Below, piece by piece: positions 1-11,369 of a stretch of 64,000 bases of DNA (its first letter is position 1; the number at the start of each line of letters is the position of its first letter). A program made the translations under genes and the position numbers. The DNA is taken from contig JAGEMR010000012.1 of assembly GCA_021030915.1 (NCBI GenBank), positions 402,323-466,322 on the forward strand. The letters run 5' to 3'. This DNA is from Astrothelium macrocarpum (Eukaryota > Ascomycota > Dothideomycetes > Trypetheliales > Trypetheliaceae). The notes below the pieces were generated by a model. The model had not been told where the DNA came from, did no database searches, and worked only from the letters and a program-made list of their open reading frames with translations.

Positions 1-358
1 GACGATTCCGCATAACGTATATCAAGCCAGTCTTATAGATGGTAAATGGTATTTTTGATTCTCTCATACCACACTCAGATGAACTTACATTTGAAGGCAT
101 TTTATTCAACGCGATAACTGGGTCGTTCGGGCCAGATCATATGCCTGTGAAGAATGTTATTGGGGTGGGAGAACCGAACAATCAATAGCAAACACACTTC
201 GACACGCACAAACCACGAATAAGACCGGCAACATGTCTATGACTTAGATCCATTGTTATGTCTGTAGCTTGGAGCTTAATTATATCGATCGACTTCTTAT
301 GAATCAATCCAAAGATTACTCCTACAGCATTTGAACCAACTTCCTCTGGTTTTCCACA
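1..358. other. no gene seen
   Basis: Window edge. No open frame with recognisable content and no RNA or repeat that I can support. Confidence 0.5.
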
Positions 359-643
359 CTATGGCGTCTCTGGCGGAGTTTCACCCCTACACACTGGACA
401 GTTTTTTTCCGGGTCATCCTCCTGAAGCACATGTGCGATTTGTCTCTGTGTCGGAGGACAAGTGTTCCCAGTTTGTACAGCATTGCGACACCTCGCAATG
501 TGTTTCAAGATCAGTCCTTCGGGGTTTGCAGCCGACCTGTGCCTATCGGCACATCGAAAGATTGCATGTACATCGTCACACATCTGTTCTTTTAGTTTAT
601 TTCTATTTTCGCAGAAGCAATACAAACCTTGGCGTAGCTGCAA
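359..643 (-). CDS. small Cys-rich protein, 3' exon(s) only
   Basis: The minus-strand frame encodes about 94 residues rich in Cys and His. It has a CFCENRNK segment, a CPPTQRQIAHVL segment and a closing CPVCRGETPP. The spaced Cys pairs suggest a small zinc-binding or disulfide-rich fungal protein, but I do not recognise a named domain. No ATG lies at the beginning of the frame. A plausible acceptor (TTGCAG) sits at its upstream edge, so an upstream exon is probably missing from this call. The plus-strand frame over the same DNA has no recognisable content and I take it as a shadow. Confidence 0.45.
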   Translation of the reverse strand: MQLRQGLYCFCENRNKLKEQMCDDVHAIFRCADRHRSAANPEGLILKHIARCRNAVQTGNTCPPTQRQIAHVLQEDDPEKNCPVCRGETPPETP

Positions 644-1133
644 CGTGGAGAAATATGTATCCGCTCAGTCGTTCAGTATTGGTGGGCGCAGAAGAATGGC
701 AAACTGAGTCGAAAATGAGAGAGCACGATATTACCAGGGTCAGAGTTTTCAGATCTCAATTATATACTTTCCGTTTCTCATATTCCTGCTCCGCATCGAC
801 GATGTGCATTCCTCTTCATTCAGAATCTAATGCATGAAGCGGCTGATAGGAATCCCGAGGCCTGTTCAAATGCCCTGCTTATGCGCGAGACCAATCCATG
901 GTCTTCTGACCCATTGTACAAGCCGGCACCCTGCTGTTTTCACATTCACGTACGAGATTCTTATCTATTGTGGGGCAGTGAGCATATTTTATTATGTACC
1001 AATGGCGTGGTACAAGTGTACATCTTATCTCTTTTGTACTGAGAAAGCGATGAATTTGACTGAATTCAAAGAAAAAACTAAATGAATGCTAACAGAAAGG
1101 TGCAGCCACCCCTTTGACATCATGTGATTCCCG
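644..1133. other. no gene seen
   Basis: It may hold the upstream exon of the Cys-rich gene. I see nothing else. Confidence 0.4.
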
Positions 1134-1859
1134 CTAAAGCTTTTGACCCGCTTCATTGTTATGTTTGCAGGGAAAGATTGTCCCACAACATGGTGAAGCA
1201 CCTGTTCCAATAGCATTGCGTATCTGAAAGAGCGTCTCAGAGTGAAGGTGCGCGATATCATACATGATCTGAACCTGCCGACGGATCGCCTCGTCAGACT
1301 TGAAGTTCGTCGCATCAAGATGACGTAGATGCTCCGGTAAACCGAGCGCGTCAACTGCTTGTCGGAAGTTGTGGAACTCCTCCATACGCGTCTCTATATC
1401 CGAAAGTCGATCAGTGTAGGTGGAAAGGTTTTCCTCGATCCGCGCTAGCCTTCGCTCCTTTGATTGGAGACCAGAATTGATATATTTTAAGATCCCGTCA
1501 AGGCGCTGTACTTGCGATTCCATTTGTTGGCTCGACTTTTCGCATAGTGCACCAATTGTTTGAGTGTGGGACTGCATCAGGGCAAAGTGAGCGTTGTTCC
1601 CTTCGTTGCGCTGACGTGCATCACGCTCTAAAAGATCCATTCGCCGAGAAACAACATCATGGAGATTTGTAATATTCGTATTTGTCGGAGCTGGACTTTC
1701 TTCCGTGAGCAAATGTGCTATTGATCCGGGTCGATTTGCAGGAGGTGTTGTGTTTTCGGAAGAAGATGCAGTAGAAGAACAAGTACAAGATTCAATTGAT
1801 AACCAACCCTCGGACGGTGTTGGTTGCGACTGCGGTTCTGAAGATTTGTTGAATTCCAT
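1134..1859 (-). CDS. coiled-coil protein, function unknown
   Basis: About 241 residues. I chose the ATG at 1859 because the longer frame upstream lacks a better start and reads like untranslated sequence. The N-terminal third is Ser/Thr/Pro-rich and probably disordered. From about residue 65 to 175 there is a heptad-like, Glu/Gln/Arg-rich stretch (repeated MESQVQRLDGIL and SDIETRMEEF type segments) expected to form a coiled coil. A conserved-looking tail follows, with a C-C-x-F-P-C cluster near the end. I do not recognise a family. It lies upstream of the pseudokinase and PLP genes in the same orientation, with a gap of about 470 bp. Confidence 0.55.
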   Translation of the reverse strand: MEFNKSSEPQSQPTPSEGWLSIESCTCSSTASSSENTTPPANRPGSIAHLLTEESPAPTNTNITNLHDVVSRRMDLLERDARQRNEGNNAHFALMQSHTQTIGALCEKSSQQMESQVQRLDGILKYINSGLQSKERRLARIEENLSTYTDRLSDIETRMEEFHNFRQAVDALGLPEHLRHLDATNFKSDEAIRRQVQIMYDIAHLHSETLFQIRNAIGTGASPCCGTIFPCKHNNEAGQKL

Positions 1860-2331
1860 CTCGATCTTGATGTTAGCGCGATTCTTTTGTCTTGAGTAAA
1901 ATGCAGACTTGAAATAATTATATTTTATACCTGGACACGGGAGTTTTCTGGTTGTAGCCGTTCTATCTCTCTGGACCAGCAACCAGTCGTCCAGGATACT
2001 GACCCGGGTTTATGGTAGCGCTTTGGTGCTATGTTTGGTGCCATCCTGGTAGAAATTAGTGTGACTCATGGTATGGGTCCATTCAGCTGACACAAACATA
2101 GCAAAGCATACTTAGAACTCTTTCTATTTCAAGCCTTCGGTCAAAGGGCTGAGGCATTCCAATTGTCTGAAACATGCCAAAAGCCAAGAACCAACATCAA
2201 GCTATCAAGCGATTTATGAAATTCTGATATCCGAAGGTCTGAATGCTCCAACTCTGACTAAGAACCTCCACCCTTGTGCCATAACCGTCCATGGTGAAAT
2301 TTTCTTTTCTGCTATTTATATTGTTCTATTG
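1860..2331. other. intergenic, nothing recognised
   Basis: No supported gene or repeat. It separates the coiled-coil gene from the 3' end of the pseudokinase gene on the same strand. Confidence 0.4.
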
Positions 2332-3511
2332 TTACACTCTAGATTCGTCTGAAAATAGCTTCCACTCTCGATCTACAGTCCGCTCCGCAACCCAAACGTG
2401 TGGGATCAGACAATTGGGACCGGGAGACTTCAAAAGAAAATTATGCTAGACGAAATCAATAGCTGCTTAAAACATCATAGGATACAACCGACCTGTCGGA
2501 GTAGATGCAGCTTCTGCGCATGAGTCTGTGTTAGGAAATCTCGAACCAACTCTGACCACTTCGATTGATCAGCTACAGTCAGTTTTCGTAACGGAGGATC
2601 GGCCGAAGAAGGTTCCATAAACTCCATGAGAATCACTCCTAGTCCCATAAGATCTGATGTAGCCTGATCTGTGGGAGCATTCAACAACATACTACTGCCA
2701 ATATTGGCTAATTCGTCAGTAAAAAGCCGAGACAAAAAGCTAACGGGCAAATCGCACCAAGTTTGAGTCCTCCATCTTTAGAGAGTAGGACATTACTTGA
2801 ATGGACATTGCCGTGTGAGATTTGCAGAGTGGTATGAATAAAGTCGAGACCAGAGAGAACCTTGTCCAATTAGCTTAAATTAGCTTGACTTAGAATAGCA
2901 GTGTGCAATTGATTCACCTCTTTACATACGGCTGCCAGCTCATATTCCTCCAGATTCCCAAACGGAGAGGATTGAAGATCATGTAATGTGACCGTCATCA
3001 TCCCATATACCATATATAGTACGTCGTGATGGGAAAATGCTTCGATAATCCCAAGCACGTTTGTATGTGACATTGCCCGAAGCTGTGATATCATTTCAAC
3101 GGTAGGATGATGGTGTTCTTTGATCACAGAGATGGCAAAAGAAGGATCTTCGCGACAAGCTACAATAGCTGGCCCGGCCTGGTCCTCACGGAATAATTGC
3201 CGATACGCGGTCCATGGACTACCCTGATTTACTCTGAAAGTCGCCGCCTGCTGCTGAGCCGAAAGCTTGGAGAAGATCGTGGATGTCCCATTGATAGGTA
3301 GTGGAAGACGGGGCGGCCTTTTTCCTGGACTAGATTTGATTAGTTTTCGGGTTTCTTGCACATATTCTCTTGTTCCATCTGTTTCCTCAAGACGGCGTTT
3401 CTCAGCACGTTGCACTTCAGGTATACATTCGGCGGAAGTGTTCACGTTCCTCGGAAACATGGTTTTGGGGCGTTCATCTTGTTGCCTTTGAGGTGACATT
3501 TTAGTCTGCAT
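2332..3511 (-). CDS. protein kinase-like pseudokinase
   Basis: Start ATG at 3511. I assemble four exons. The first ends ..LAAVCKE and joins across an approximately 60-nt intron to VLSGLDFIH. A second intron of about 50 nt, with an ACTGAC branch site, joins GLKL to ANIGSSML. A third, less certain, joins LLRQ to SPGPNCLIPHV, giving a stop near 2332. The residues before about 100 are basic and low complexity. The kinase fold follows: an AISVIK lysine strand, a hinge-like YMVYGMM, then HGNVHSSNVLL where an active kinase has HRDxKxxN, and LAN in place of DFG. SDLMGLGVILMEFM matches the helix F region. Loss of the catalytic Asp and of DFG argues for a non-catalytic kinase fold. It sits tail-to-head with the PLP gene, 107 bp away. 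Function unknown. Confidence 0.7.
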
Positions 3512-3618
3512 ATTGAATTCGGGTATACTTATCTGGACCAGCCGGCAGCTATATACTATGAATTAATTAAAAATAGCCAGACCGATGCCCAAAATAGAAT
3601 ATGACCGCAAGTTCCATT

Positions 3619-6600
3619 TCATCCGGCGTCTACCGTCCCACGCTTGACCCTTTTGTCCGGAGTTAGATATGAATTCGAAATTCTCCGCTTTCGATACCAA
3701 GGAATTGTTGGATCACAAAGTCGGCAGTAAAGAGCGCCTGGTGAGTCATGATCTGGACTGCCAAAATCAGCATCCAATCTTTGTTGCTTTACAAACCAAT
3801 TCATGCTTTGCGGGAATCCACTGAGCTTCCGTCGTTGGTAGTCGTCAAATCGCAACTCTATCGAAATGTCATCGGACGGATCTTTGACGTAGAATACCAA
3901 TCGTTTGCGGTAACGATGGCAGGCAGAGCACACATCTTGATTGCCGTCAAAAGTATCAAGAGTTCCGCCTTCTGTCGTATATTCAATGTGTGAACTCATT
4001 CCACTCAAGATAGTCACCACGTCTTGGCTCATGTTTCGGCAACATACGGAACCTTTGCAACAATAGACTCCGTTATCGAAGTAGGGCATGCATTCTAATT
4101 CGAAGAACAACGTCGAGACCAACAGTGTAAGCGCCATCTCCTGACAATGCTGTCGTGTCATTGGTTGAGTGATGACGCTCTCGCGCAATTCATCCAACCG
4201 TGTTGTATCGTCAAGCAGCGGCGCATTTTTTACCTCCACATTGAAACGAAAATAGTCCTGCTTCGTCTTCTCATCCAAGCGGTTCAAGAGATCCTTCCAC
4301 ACACTTTCTCCATCGAGTGATGATAGAAAAGATCGATATAATCTTGGAATGAAGCCGTCGTTGAATACATGTCGGAAGTGCGGAGCAGTGGGAGATTGAA
4401 CTTCGGCCATGCCAGTACCCAAGGACAGAACGATATCTGGCGACCGACAATCTGGCCAGATGGAGCGAACTTCAGCCAAAGCCAGATTGACTGGGTTGTT
4501 GTGTTTCAGCCCTCCATCCTGGAAAGCACCATGTGCTGCAATCTGTGCAGGGCTAAATAGACTGGGACAAATTTAGCTAAAATCTGACGAGCCGTCCACG
4601 CTTGACCTACATTGGAGCGGCAGACGTTGCCCTTGCACTGTTATAGGAATAAGTGATCTTATTTTTCCATATAGTATAATAGATTTACTCACGCTTCCCA
4701 CACAGTGGGCTCATCTTCCAATTTTTCCGGTCTGATATGTCTATAGCCTTTTTCAATCAGAGCGAATCCTGGAAGGCATACCATAGGCTACTTACTACAG
4801 TCCTGTTTCCTTAAATTGCCCGGCTTGTAACTTGTGAAAAGAAAAGAAGACGCGTCTGAAATAGATGTTGCTGTGACAGCCACTTTGGAGCCGTTATCGT
4901 TGAGTTTGAAGTGATCAAACATTCGTTGAGAATCGCCGAATGTTTCACGAAGACAAGCTTCAAGTGCCTTCGCATCGTAGCAGCCATCCGAGAGCAGACA
5001 ACGAAAATAATCCCTGATTTTGGTCACCAATGAGCGATTTCGATTACTTAGTTTGAAGAAGAGTTTCTTGACAAGGCGGTCAAACTCCTGGCAGCATCGA
5101 TGAACATCCCACCGGTAAAGGAAGAATATAAGTACGATGAGACCACCTTTACTCTGTATTAATGTTATTTGCATAGAATTGTAGAACGGGACGTACCTGA
5201 ACTCGTTCCAATAGCAAAATCTATGAGCTCTTGAAGTGGAATGGTATTTCCGATCTCTTGTTGTAGAAGACGCAGATATTCAAGTGGCACAACTCCTCGA
5301 GTTCCACCACCGTCAACACTCAGAATCCTCACACCTGCGGTTGGAGGTTTCAACCGCACTGTCATAGCACCCAAGGACCGACAGAGCAGGCAGCTTGAGA
5401 ATGTGTATTTATATTCCCATCCAATAACAGCTTTGCCGTAGATTTTGACGCAAACATCGCAGATAGAATGACAACAGCTCAATATGTGTTGAGGACTCCG
5501 GAGCAGACAATAAAGGCAAGTATCATTACTTCTCATGTGTAGGTAATGGCCATTGTCTGATTGGAGATACGCAGCGTGTAACTCAGCGGATGACCCATAT
5601 CCCTCTTTGATCTCGCCAAATCGAGAACCGAAGGACTCCTGGACAAGTTGACAATGATATCGTGTAGCGAGGTCGTTTTCCAGAACTTGTTGGAATGCTT
5701 CATAGCAAGTCGCCCGATAGAGGGTTCGAAAGGTGTAGGTAGGCTCGAAGACTAATAGAACGTTTATTAGCATGAGCGATCAGAGGGTTCTTTTGGCAGA
5801 CATACGGTGGCCTTTAGGTGGATAAGCATCTACCGAAAGACTTGATGCAAGATATTGGGCCATCCCATCAGGGCGAATATTGTTTTCCTTTGCCAGCTCC
5901 AGAAAACGCACAAAGTGCTTCAAGGAGTGCCTGCAAGGGTCATGATATTGTCGCGCTGAAGCGAGAAAAGAAAATGGTTCCGATATATTTGTGACAGTGT
6001 GGCGAAGAGCTTCCCGATAGAATCGTTGGAGATGATGGGCGGAGAACGACCAATGACATTGCTTGTAGAGCATCTCCATCTCATGCATATTGCCAAAGAT
6101 GGTTTCCTTCAGCGGCCTATGTCTGGCGCGAGGCGAGAGGTTAGCATGATTCAGCCCCAATAAAGTGACTGCAGAGAAAAGATTTCCAATATCCTGTGAA
6201 CGTTCCCGAAGAGCAAGACAGAGATTCTCGATATCTGCTCCATTGTGCTTCGTTGATGTCTCAATAATTGTCAGTCGAGGCCTCACTTGTGTTGGAACAC
6301 CGGCAAACAAGCCCAAAGCAGCCCAGCGAAAGAAACACTGTCTGATCTCATCGACGGTTGCAAAATCATCGATGAAGACCGTGAGGACACTACAGAATGG
6401 AAGCAAGACTTTGGCAAAAGCCACATCTAGAAGGTTCTGGATCTCTTGAAAAGGCCATTGTATCGGGAAAGCCCTACTCTCGTGACAAAGGTCGGGTATG
6501 TAGCGCGGGAGGATGGGTCCTGTAGGATATCCATCAGCGAAAAATATGGGGCTCTTCGAGTCAGTTGTTGTAGTGTCTATCCGGATATCAGCAAGGCCAT

Positions 6601-6811
6601 TAGAGCGACAGCGGCGAAGATTGTTGTTCGGAAAAAGCTCTCGCAAAGCAACGTCCTTTGCTTTTCGACCAAGAAAGAATAAAAGTGAAGGTGTCTTTTG
6701 AGCTGGAGTAATGAGCCCTTGTATAAGGCGCTCAAATCTACCAGTATCAATTAAACAGAAGTCTGTGGATCCAGCCAGCTGAATCCAAGCGACGTGATTA
6801 CAATTTGCCAT
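3619..6811 (-). CDS. patatin-like phospholipase with RING-like finger (PLP)
   Basis: Start ATG at 6811. Exons join by short introns. I place one at 5752-5805 and others near 5200, 4780, 4640 and 4580. Roughly the first 340 residues are an N-terminal region I cannot assign. A Cys-rich finger follows (CLYCLLRS, CCHSICDVCVKIYG, CLLC), typical of fungal PLPs. The patatin domain has the oxyanion loop DGGGTRG, the nucleophile elbow GTSSG (serine of the Ser-Asp dyad), and after splicing a SAAP segment leading to QDGGLKHNNP, which supplies the catalytic Asp. A long Cys-rich C-terminal region ends at 3619. Patatins hydrolyse acyl ester bonds of lipids. In fungi PLPs occur in immunity-like and Starship contexts. 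The catalytic residues are all present, so it may be active. It is divergently transcribed from the DUF3723 gene. Confidence 0.88.
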
Positions 6812-7002
6812 GATCAAAAATGCTGCAAACGAGGGTTCTGGCTCTGCAGGTACAGCGGCCATGACCTCCATTTAAGCGCGCGAAGCCATGTTCCAAGAAT
6901 AGGCAGCCCAGTCCGATCAGAAAGTCGGCGCATAGAGCCCGGCTCATCTTGAAAATAGATATAGTTGGATATGTGAGATTTGAAAATTTGCAAACAGAAC
7001 AG
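6812..7002. promoter_or_regulatory. shared divergent promoter region, PLP / DUF3723
   Basis: Only 191 bp separate the two predicted start codons, which point away from each other, so the promoters must overlap or be shared. I see no clear TATA box or operator. The inference rests on spacing and on both start choices. Confidence 0.5.
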
Positions 7003-9607
7003 ATGACTGAGAACACGACCACGAATGACACGATCGAGCCAGATGGGTTTGAGGACCGACAAAAGTATTATCTCGGAAGCGCTAAAATTGAGCTCAAACA
7101 TCTGCAATTTAGCAACGAATACGTCGGGAGGCGTATTATCGACCCGTCAAACATTGCACGGCTTGTTCGGGTGTACGAGCTTGAAGGCTGCCATCGTCTG
7201 GAGCCCGAGAATCACGTGCCGGCCCTTATTACAAGAGATGACATCAACCACGCGCTAGTTGCCTCCGGATTGACAGACAAAGCCCCTCTCTTTGATCCCA
7301 TAAAGGCGCCACCTTTTCTGAAACTACCTACGGCGACTCAGCTTCTGTGTCTACACGGCCGACATCGTGTGCAAGCAGCGCACGAATTTCTCGATTCTTC
7401 AGACAAATGGTGGACGGTGGACCTATATGCGAACAGTACAGTCACCACATTGATCGCTGCTATAGAAACTGGCTGACAAGATCAGATGTGCCTCATCGTG
7501 TACAGATTGACCTTCGTGAGGCATATTCCAACGCACGAGCATTCTGTGACGGAGATATCTTTCGACATCTACGAAGTTACCAATTGGACGAAAGGGAAGC
7601 CGAAGCTGGGCGCTGGTTAGCACGGCTTTCGACAAGCAAACGTAAAGATGTGGAGCGGCTTGTCAGCAAAATGAAACCGCTGTGTAGGGCATTTGACCAA
7701 TTGCTCCCATATGTTGGCTTGTGGGGCTCGCTACAGCTGGGTACATTTCATCGCATACTTACAATGAAGTGTGAAGATGTGCGGGAGTATCCATCCAACT
7801 ATGAGTGCATCTCAGCTAACCGTCTCAGGAACTCATCCATTACCTTAACTACATTCACAAATCTTGGACTTATATCATGGGCGATGTGTCACCTTTCCTC
7901 TTGGATTACCAAACCGTCTCCATCTCTCAATTACTCATGCCATCGCTATCATCCTTTGATCGTCAAGCCTTTCACACTCTGCGACAAGATATGTTCCAAT
8001 TCGTTCCTTCGGAATCTCGGACGGACTTGCTTCATCGCCTCAGATCCTTCCGGGGTAGGGTACCCTCATTGGCTACATTCACTGAAGACACAAAATATTT
8101 AGAGCCATGCGCTCACATTATGCGGCTCCTGCTACCAAAATTCAAGAGCTCAATCCGTCGTGCCTATCAGAAATACTGGAGTCCAGTAGAGGACTTGACA
8201 TGTGTGCCCTTGCAAATTGGAGAGCTACACACCGGAACTGTCGACATGACCGGGATCAGCACATTCATGATTAGTTATCAGCAGTTGTGGCTATTTGCCA
8301 TGCGCTACTTCCCACAGATGACAGGCATCAATCCGCGAAAAGATAGAGGTACAGAAAAACCCAAAATCGAGACCTCAGAACAATTTTGGTCACTCTTTAC
8401 CAAGCTTGCAATGAGCCTCGGCTTTGATACCCCTCAAATGAGAAAGATGGAAAACAACAATCACATAGAAGATATGGTGTTCAGCCTTTTTAAAAGTCTT
8501 CGACCTCTTGATGCCGACACGATCCCAGTGGCATATCTACAGCAAGAAGTCCGCAGAATACGAATGGCTATTGAGTCAATGCCTACTTCGTCCGAACCCG
8601 TTCCCACATGCTCACTACGACAAACAGTCGGCAATTACCTGAAGCCACAGCGGTGTGGCAGACCTTTTCTGGCAACACAAATCAATGATCGACCGCTTCT
8701 TTTCCTCCATCATATCTACTCACGTTGCTGCTGCCCTCATTCAAACGGCATATATGCGACGAGTTTCGCTTTCAAGCAGGAGATCTTCCGTTGTTTCTTC
8801 GATGAGCCAGATGGGCTAGGTGATATCGACTTTGACAAAGATGTTGACGACGGAAGCGATCCGTCTACAGCAAATGTCGATGATGGCACTCTACCCGGGT
8901 CCGAGGTAATCCAACCTCACGCCAGCAGTAGCTCTCTCCCGAGTCTACCACACATTGTCAGTTCCCCTCCTCCCAAGAGAATTCGCGAGCACAGTAGCAG
9001 CGACAGTGCTTCATCTTACTCCTTCGAAGAGGAAATAGACACTACTGATATGAATACCACTGTCACACGAGTGATATTCGTTGATGAAATCCTGCCTGTT
9101 GGTTCAACCCATGGACCCTTTCGAATCGATGGTAGCCCTCAACGTGTAGCGAGTGATCAAAAGGAGCGTCTTAACAGTTTCTCGAATCCAAAAATACTAT
9201 ATTTTCCGAAGGGTCGATTGTTCTACAATTTTGAGCAAAGCGAACGGGACGCGTTCAAGGAAATCGTAGACGAACTACGAAATCAGCAATACGCGTTTGG
9301 TGTTGTCCATAACGCTGGAAATAAGGTCACCTTTGTAAAAAATCCCATAAAGTCGTCTGAGAACTTATTTTTTGTCATACGCAAAGAGGGACAATCAATG
9401 CAGAAGTCGAACACCCAAGCAAGTCGAACACGGTGCGAACAAGATGGCATTGATGAAAAAACCGCCCTAGAAGTGCAAAGTCTAATCGGATACTTTTATC
9501 CGGACTGTGAACTGGATGACAACCGAGAAAATGCCACCAAACCATTTCAGAGGACCATAAATACTGTCAAACTCCTGTCCCGTTATCCTTTCCATTTTTC
9601 TGAATGA
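7003..9607 (+). CDS. DUF3723 family protein
   Basis: Start ATG at 7003. Three exons. The first intron (about 7432-7481) has a GGCTGAC branch site and joins VDLYAN to VPHRVQIDL. The second (near 7781-7830) ends CTCAG and joins MKCED to ELIHYLNYI. The N-terminal 150 residues contain the family hallmarks LQFSNEY, LEGCHRLEPENHVPAL and LLCLHGRHRVQAA followed by WWTVDLY. Next come REAYSNARAFCDGDIF and WLARLSTSKRKD. The middle is helical. An acidic Ser-rich stretch (about 610-700) precedes a C-terminal domain with KILYFPKGRLFYNFEQSER. The function of DUF3723 is unknown. It is a recurrent accessory family of Starship elements. The GRHR segment resembles ParB-like nuclease folds, but that is only an impression. 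The 3' end overlaps the convergent SANT gene by about 25 bp. Confidence 0.85.
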
Positions 9608-10056
9608 ATCACAGCTATGAGGGAGGCACATTCTGAAGCCGTTGGTCCATCTCCCTTCCGATTAATCGACCTTGCCGCATCTGCTCTCGAACTACTTGAA
9701 TACGTTGATGCTGACCACGAATAAGTTTCACATGTACGAATGTATCCATTACGATCAAATCTCACATTTTCGATTGATGCCTCTTCTTCGATACTCAGGT
9801 CAATCAGGTCGTTGATCTCGTGCGGCTGAGCATTTTCCTCAATCCACTGGTCGACAAGGTCGCTACTAAAGAAGCCGTCTCTTTGAAGATTGGGGTAATC
9901 TTGTCGAAGCTTCACAAGCCGGTTGCGTAAGGCATGTAACGTGCGATTCGTGCAACATTTCGCTAAGATTAAGGAAAGACATGGACCATGTTGAACCTGT
10001 CTAGAAGTAAAGTAAAGTATCACAATGTCCTCTTTCAGAGACCACACTGGCGGCAT
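9583..10056 (-). CDS. Myb/SANT-like DNA-binding protein, short
   Basis: I start at the ATG of MPPVWSLKEDIVILYF (10056), a typical beginning for small fungal SANT-like proteins, rather than five codons upstream. About 157 residues. The first 60 form a helix-turn-helix-like unit (W..KED.VILYF, TNRTLHALRNRLVKLRQDYP), a Myb/SANT-like fold expected to bind DNA or chromatin. The rest is acidic and then Ser-rich, and unassigned. The stop lies inside the 3' end of the DUF3723 gene. It could instead be the last exon of the gene at 10089-10743, because a 35-nt GT..AG gap would keep frame, but that intron would be unusually short. Confidence 0.6.
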   Translation of the reverse strand: MPPVWSLKEDIVILYFTSRQVQHGPCLSLILAKCCTNRTLHALRNRLVKLRQDYPNLQRDGFFSSDLVDQWIEENAQPHEINDLIDLSIEEEASIENVRFDRNGYIRTCETYSWSASTYSSSSRADAARSINRKGDGPTASECASLIAVIHSEKWKG

Positions 10057-10088
10057 TCTGTGCCTCGGCACTGGGTAAGTTGTTCTAG

Positions 10089-10743
10089 TTACATGTGTTT
10101 CCGCTTCGCAGAGGGTTCGGCCTTCATATCAGCGTTCTTGGACGGCACACACTCAGATGGCACCTCCTCATCATTGATGCCTAATGCATTCTTCAAAATT
10201 CTCAAATCAGCTGTTACCTTTTGTGCCCAGTCTGCCCATAATCCCAGTCTTTCCTTCAACTTATCACATCGCATGTTCAAGTAAGTATCTCTGTACATGC
10301 CTAGTTAGTGGATAGGCGTGTCAATGTCTGGTGCGCTAATAAACTCACTCCTCCTGCAGGGCCACGATCAGCTCAAGCAAAGCTTGTTTCGATGGATTCC
10401 CGCTCGTCGGCAGCCCTAAGAGCCCCAGCGGCCCCCGCTCCGCGCCACCACCATGCATGAAATCGGTAGACTTATTCAAAACGGGCAATGACTCATGCGG
10501 CGCAGCACCACCACCAGCATCAGCCTTGCTTATGTTATTTGATGTCATGCTGGGAACGACTGGCGCTACTCCCGATTGGTTGGCGAAGATTGATTCCGTG
10601 CCGCGGTGGTCGTCCTGATCAAATGTGGACTGTTCGAGTAACTTTACATCGAACGCATCGTTGTGGGTAAGGTCTGTCCAAGAAAAGGTGGAGAAGATTT
10701 CCTCAGTAAAGTCTTCATCGGATAGGTGGTTATGTTTCTCCAT
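10089..10743 (-). CDS. hypothetical protein with C-terminal coiled coil and basic tail
   Basis: Start ATG at 10743. Two exons are joined by an intron at 10291-10348, which begins GTGAGT and has a CACTAAC branch site. The junction turns LLELIVALQEE into a continuous heptad-like helix with DTYLNMRCDKLKERLG. The N-terminal half is acidic and Ser/Gly-rich, probably disordered. The C-terminus ends in a basic KRKHM tail that could act as a nuclear signal. No family recognised. The neighbouring genes encode Myb/SANT-like proteins, so a role in transcription is possible but unproven. Confidence 0.55.
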
Positions 10744-11369
10744 GATATTCTGACGATTTCCGGGTCGTTTTTAACTTTCTTATATGCCCATAAGATTACC
10801 CAGCACCACGGATATGACCTTTGCAAGCGCGTCACATTGTTGCGCCTCTCTATTCACCTGCCACAATCGTAGCAGAATGCAAAAATGCACCGGACCGACT
10901 AACTGTGCCTCCCGACTGAGGTTGTGCGAGAACGAATTGCCTGCTGCTAAATCGTTGGCGGCTCCGTCCCCGTCCCGCCCCATGAGCGCCACGCTCAACT
11001 TATCCGAACAGGGTATGGTTTTGACTCGTGGTTTGATCCTTCATGCAAGTGTGCGGCTTAGTTTGTGATGATCACTTCCGAATTAATAGCCTAACCGGGG
11101 TATTGATGTGACCATTGCTGTAAGCTGCAGATAAAAACGGTCCAGGTCTCGGAAGGGTTCTCTCAGTGACGCGGGCTATGATTAGCCGTCCTCTTCGGTC
11201 TTTGTCTTGATCTGATCTATTCTCAGCTCTGGGACATCACAGCAATGTCGTCGCGACGTGCTATAACGCCAGCTCGATTGAGACGTCTTCCACCAGGCCA
11301 GAGGCTTCTTACTCTCTCACCACCATCAGAGTTTAACTCTAACCAAGTTTGCATCGGCGTTTTCCCAAA
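10744..11369. other. intergenic with a weak minus-strand frame
   Basis: A minus-strand frame at about 10780-10998 has a mildly convincing GPVHFCILLRLWQVNREAQQ segment. Its only early ATG is at about 10983 and no splice connects it in frame to the gene at 10743, so I do not call it. Nothing else seen. Confidence 0.35.

Noticed and set aside
331..1085. Long plus-strand open frames of 70-168 codons
   Set aside because: They overlap the Cys-rich minus-strand gene or carry no recognisable composition. I read them as chance frames.
10056..10743. Joining the SANT gene and the coiled-coil gene upstream into one gene
   Set aside because: The frame would allow it, but the intron would be only 35 nt, shorter than the other introns here, and MPPVW is a natural start.
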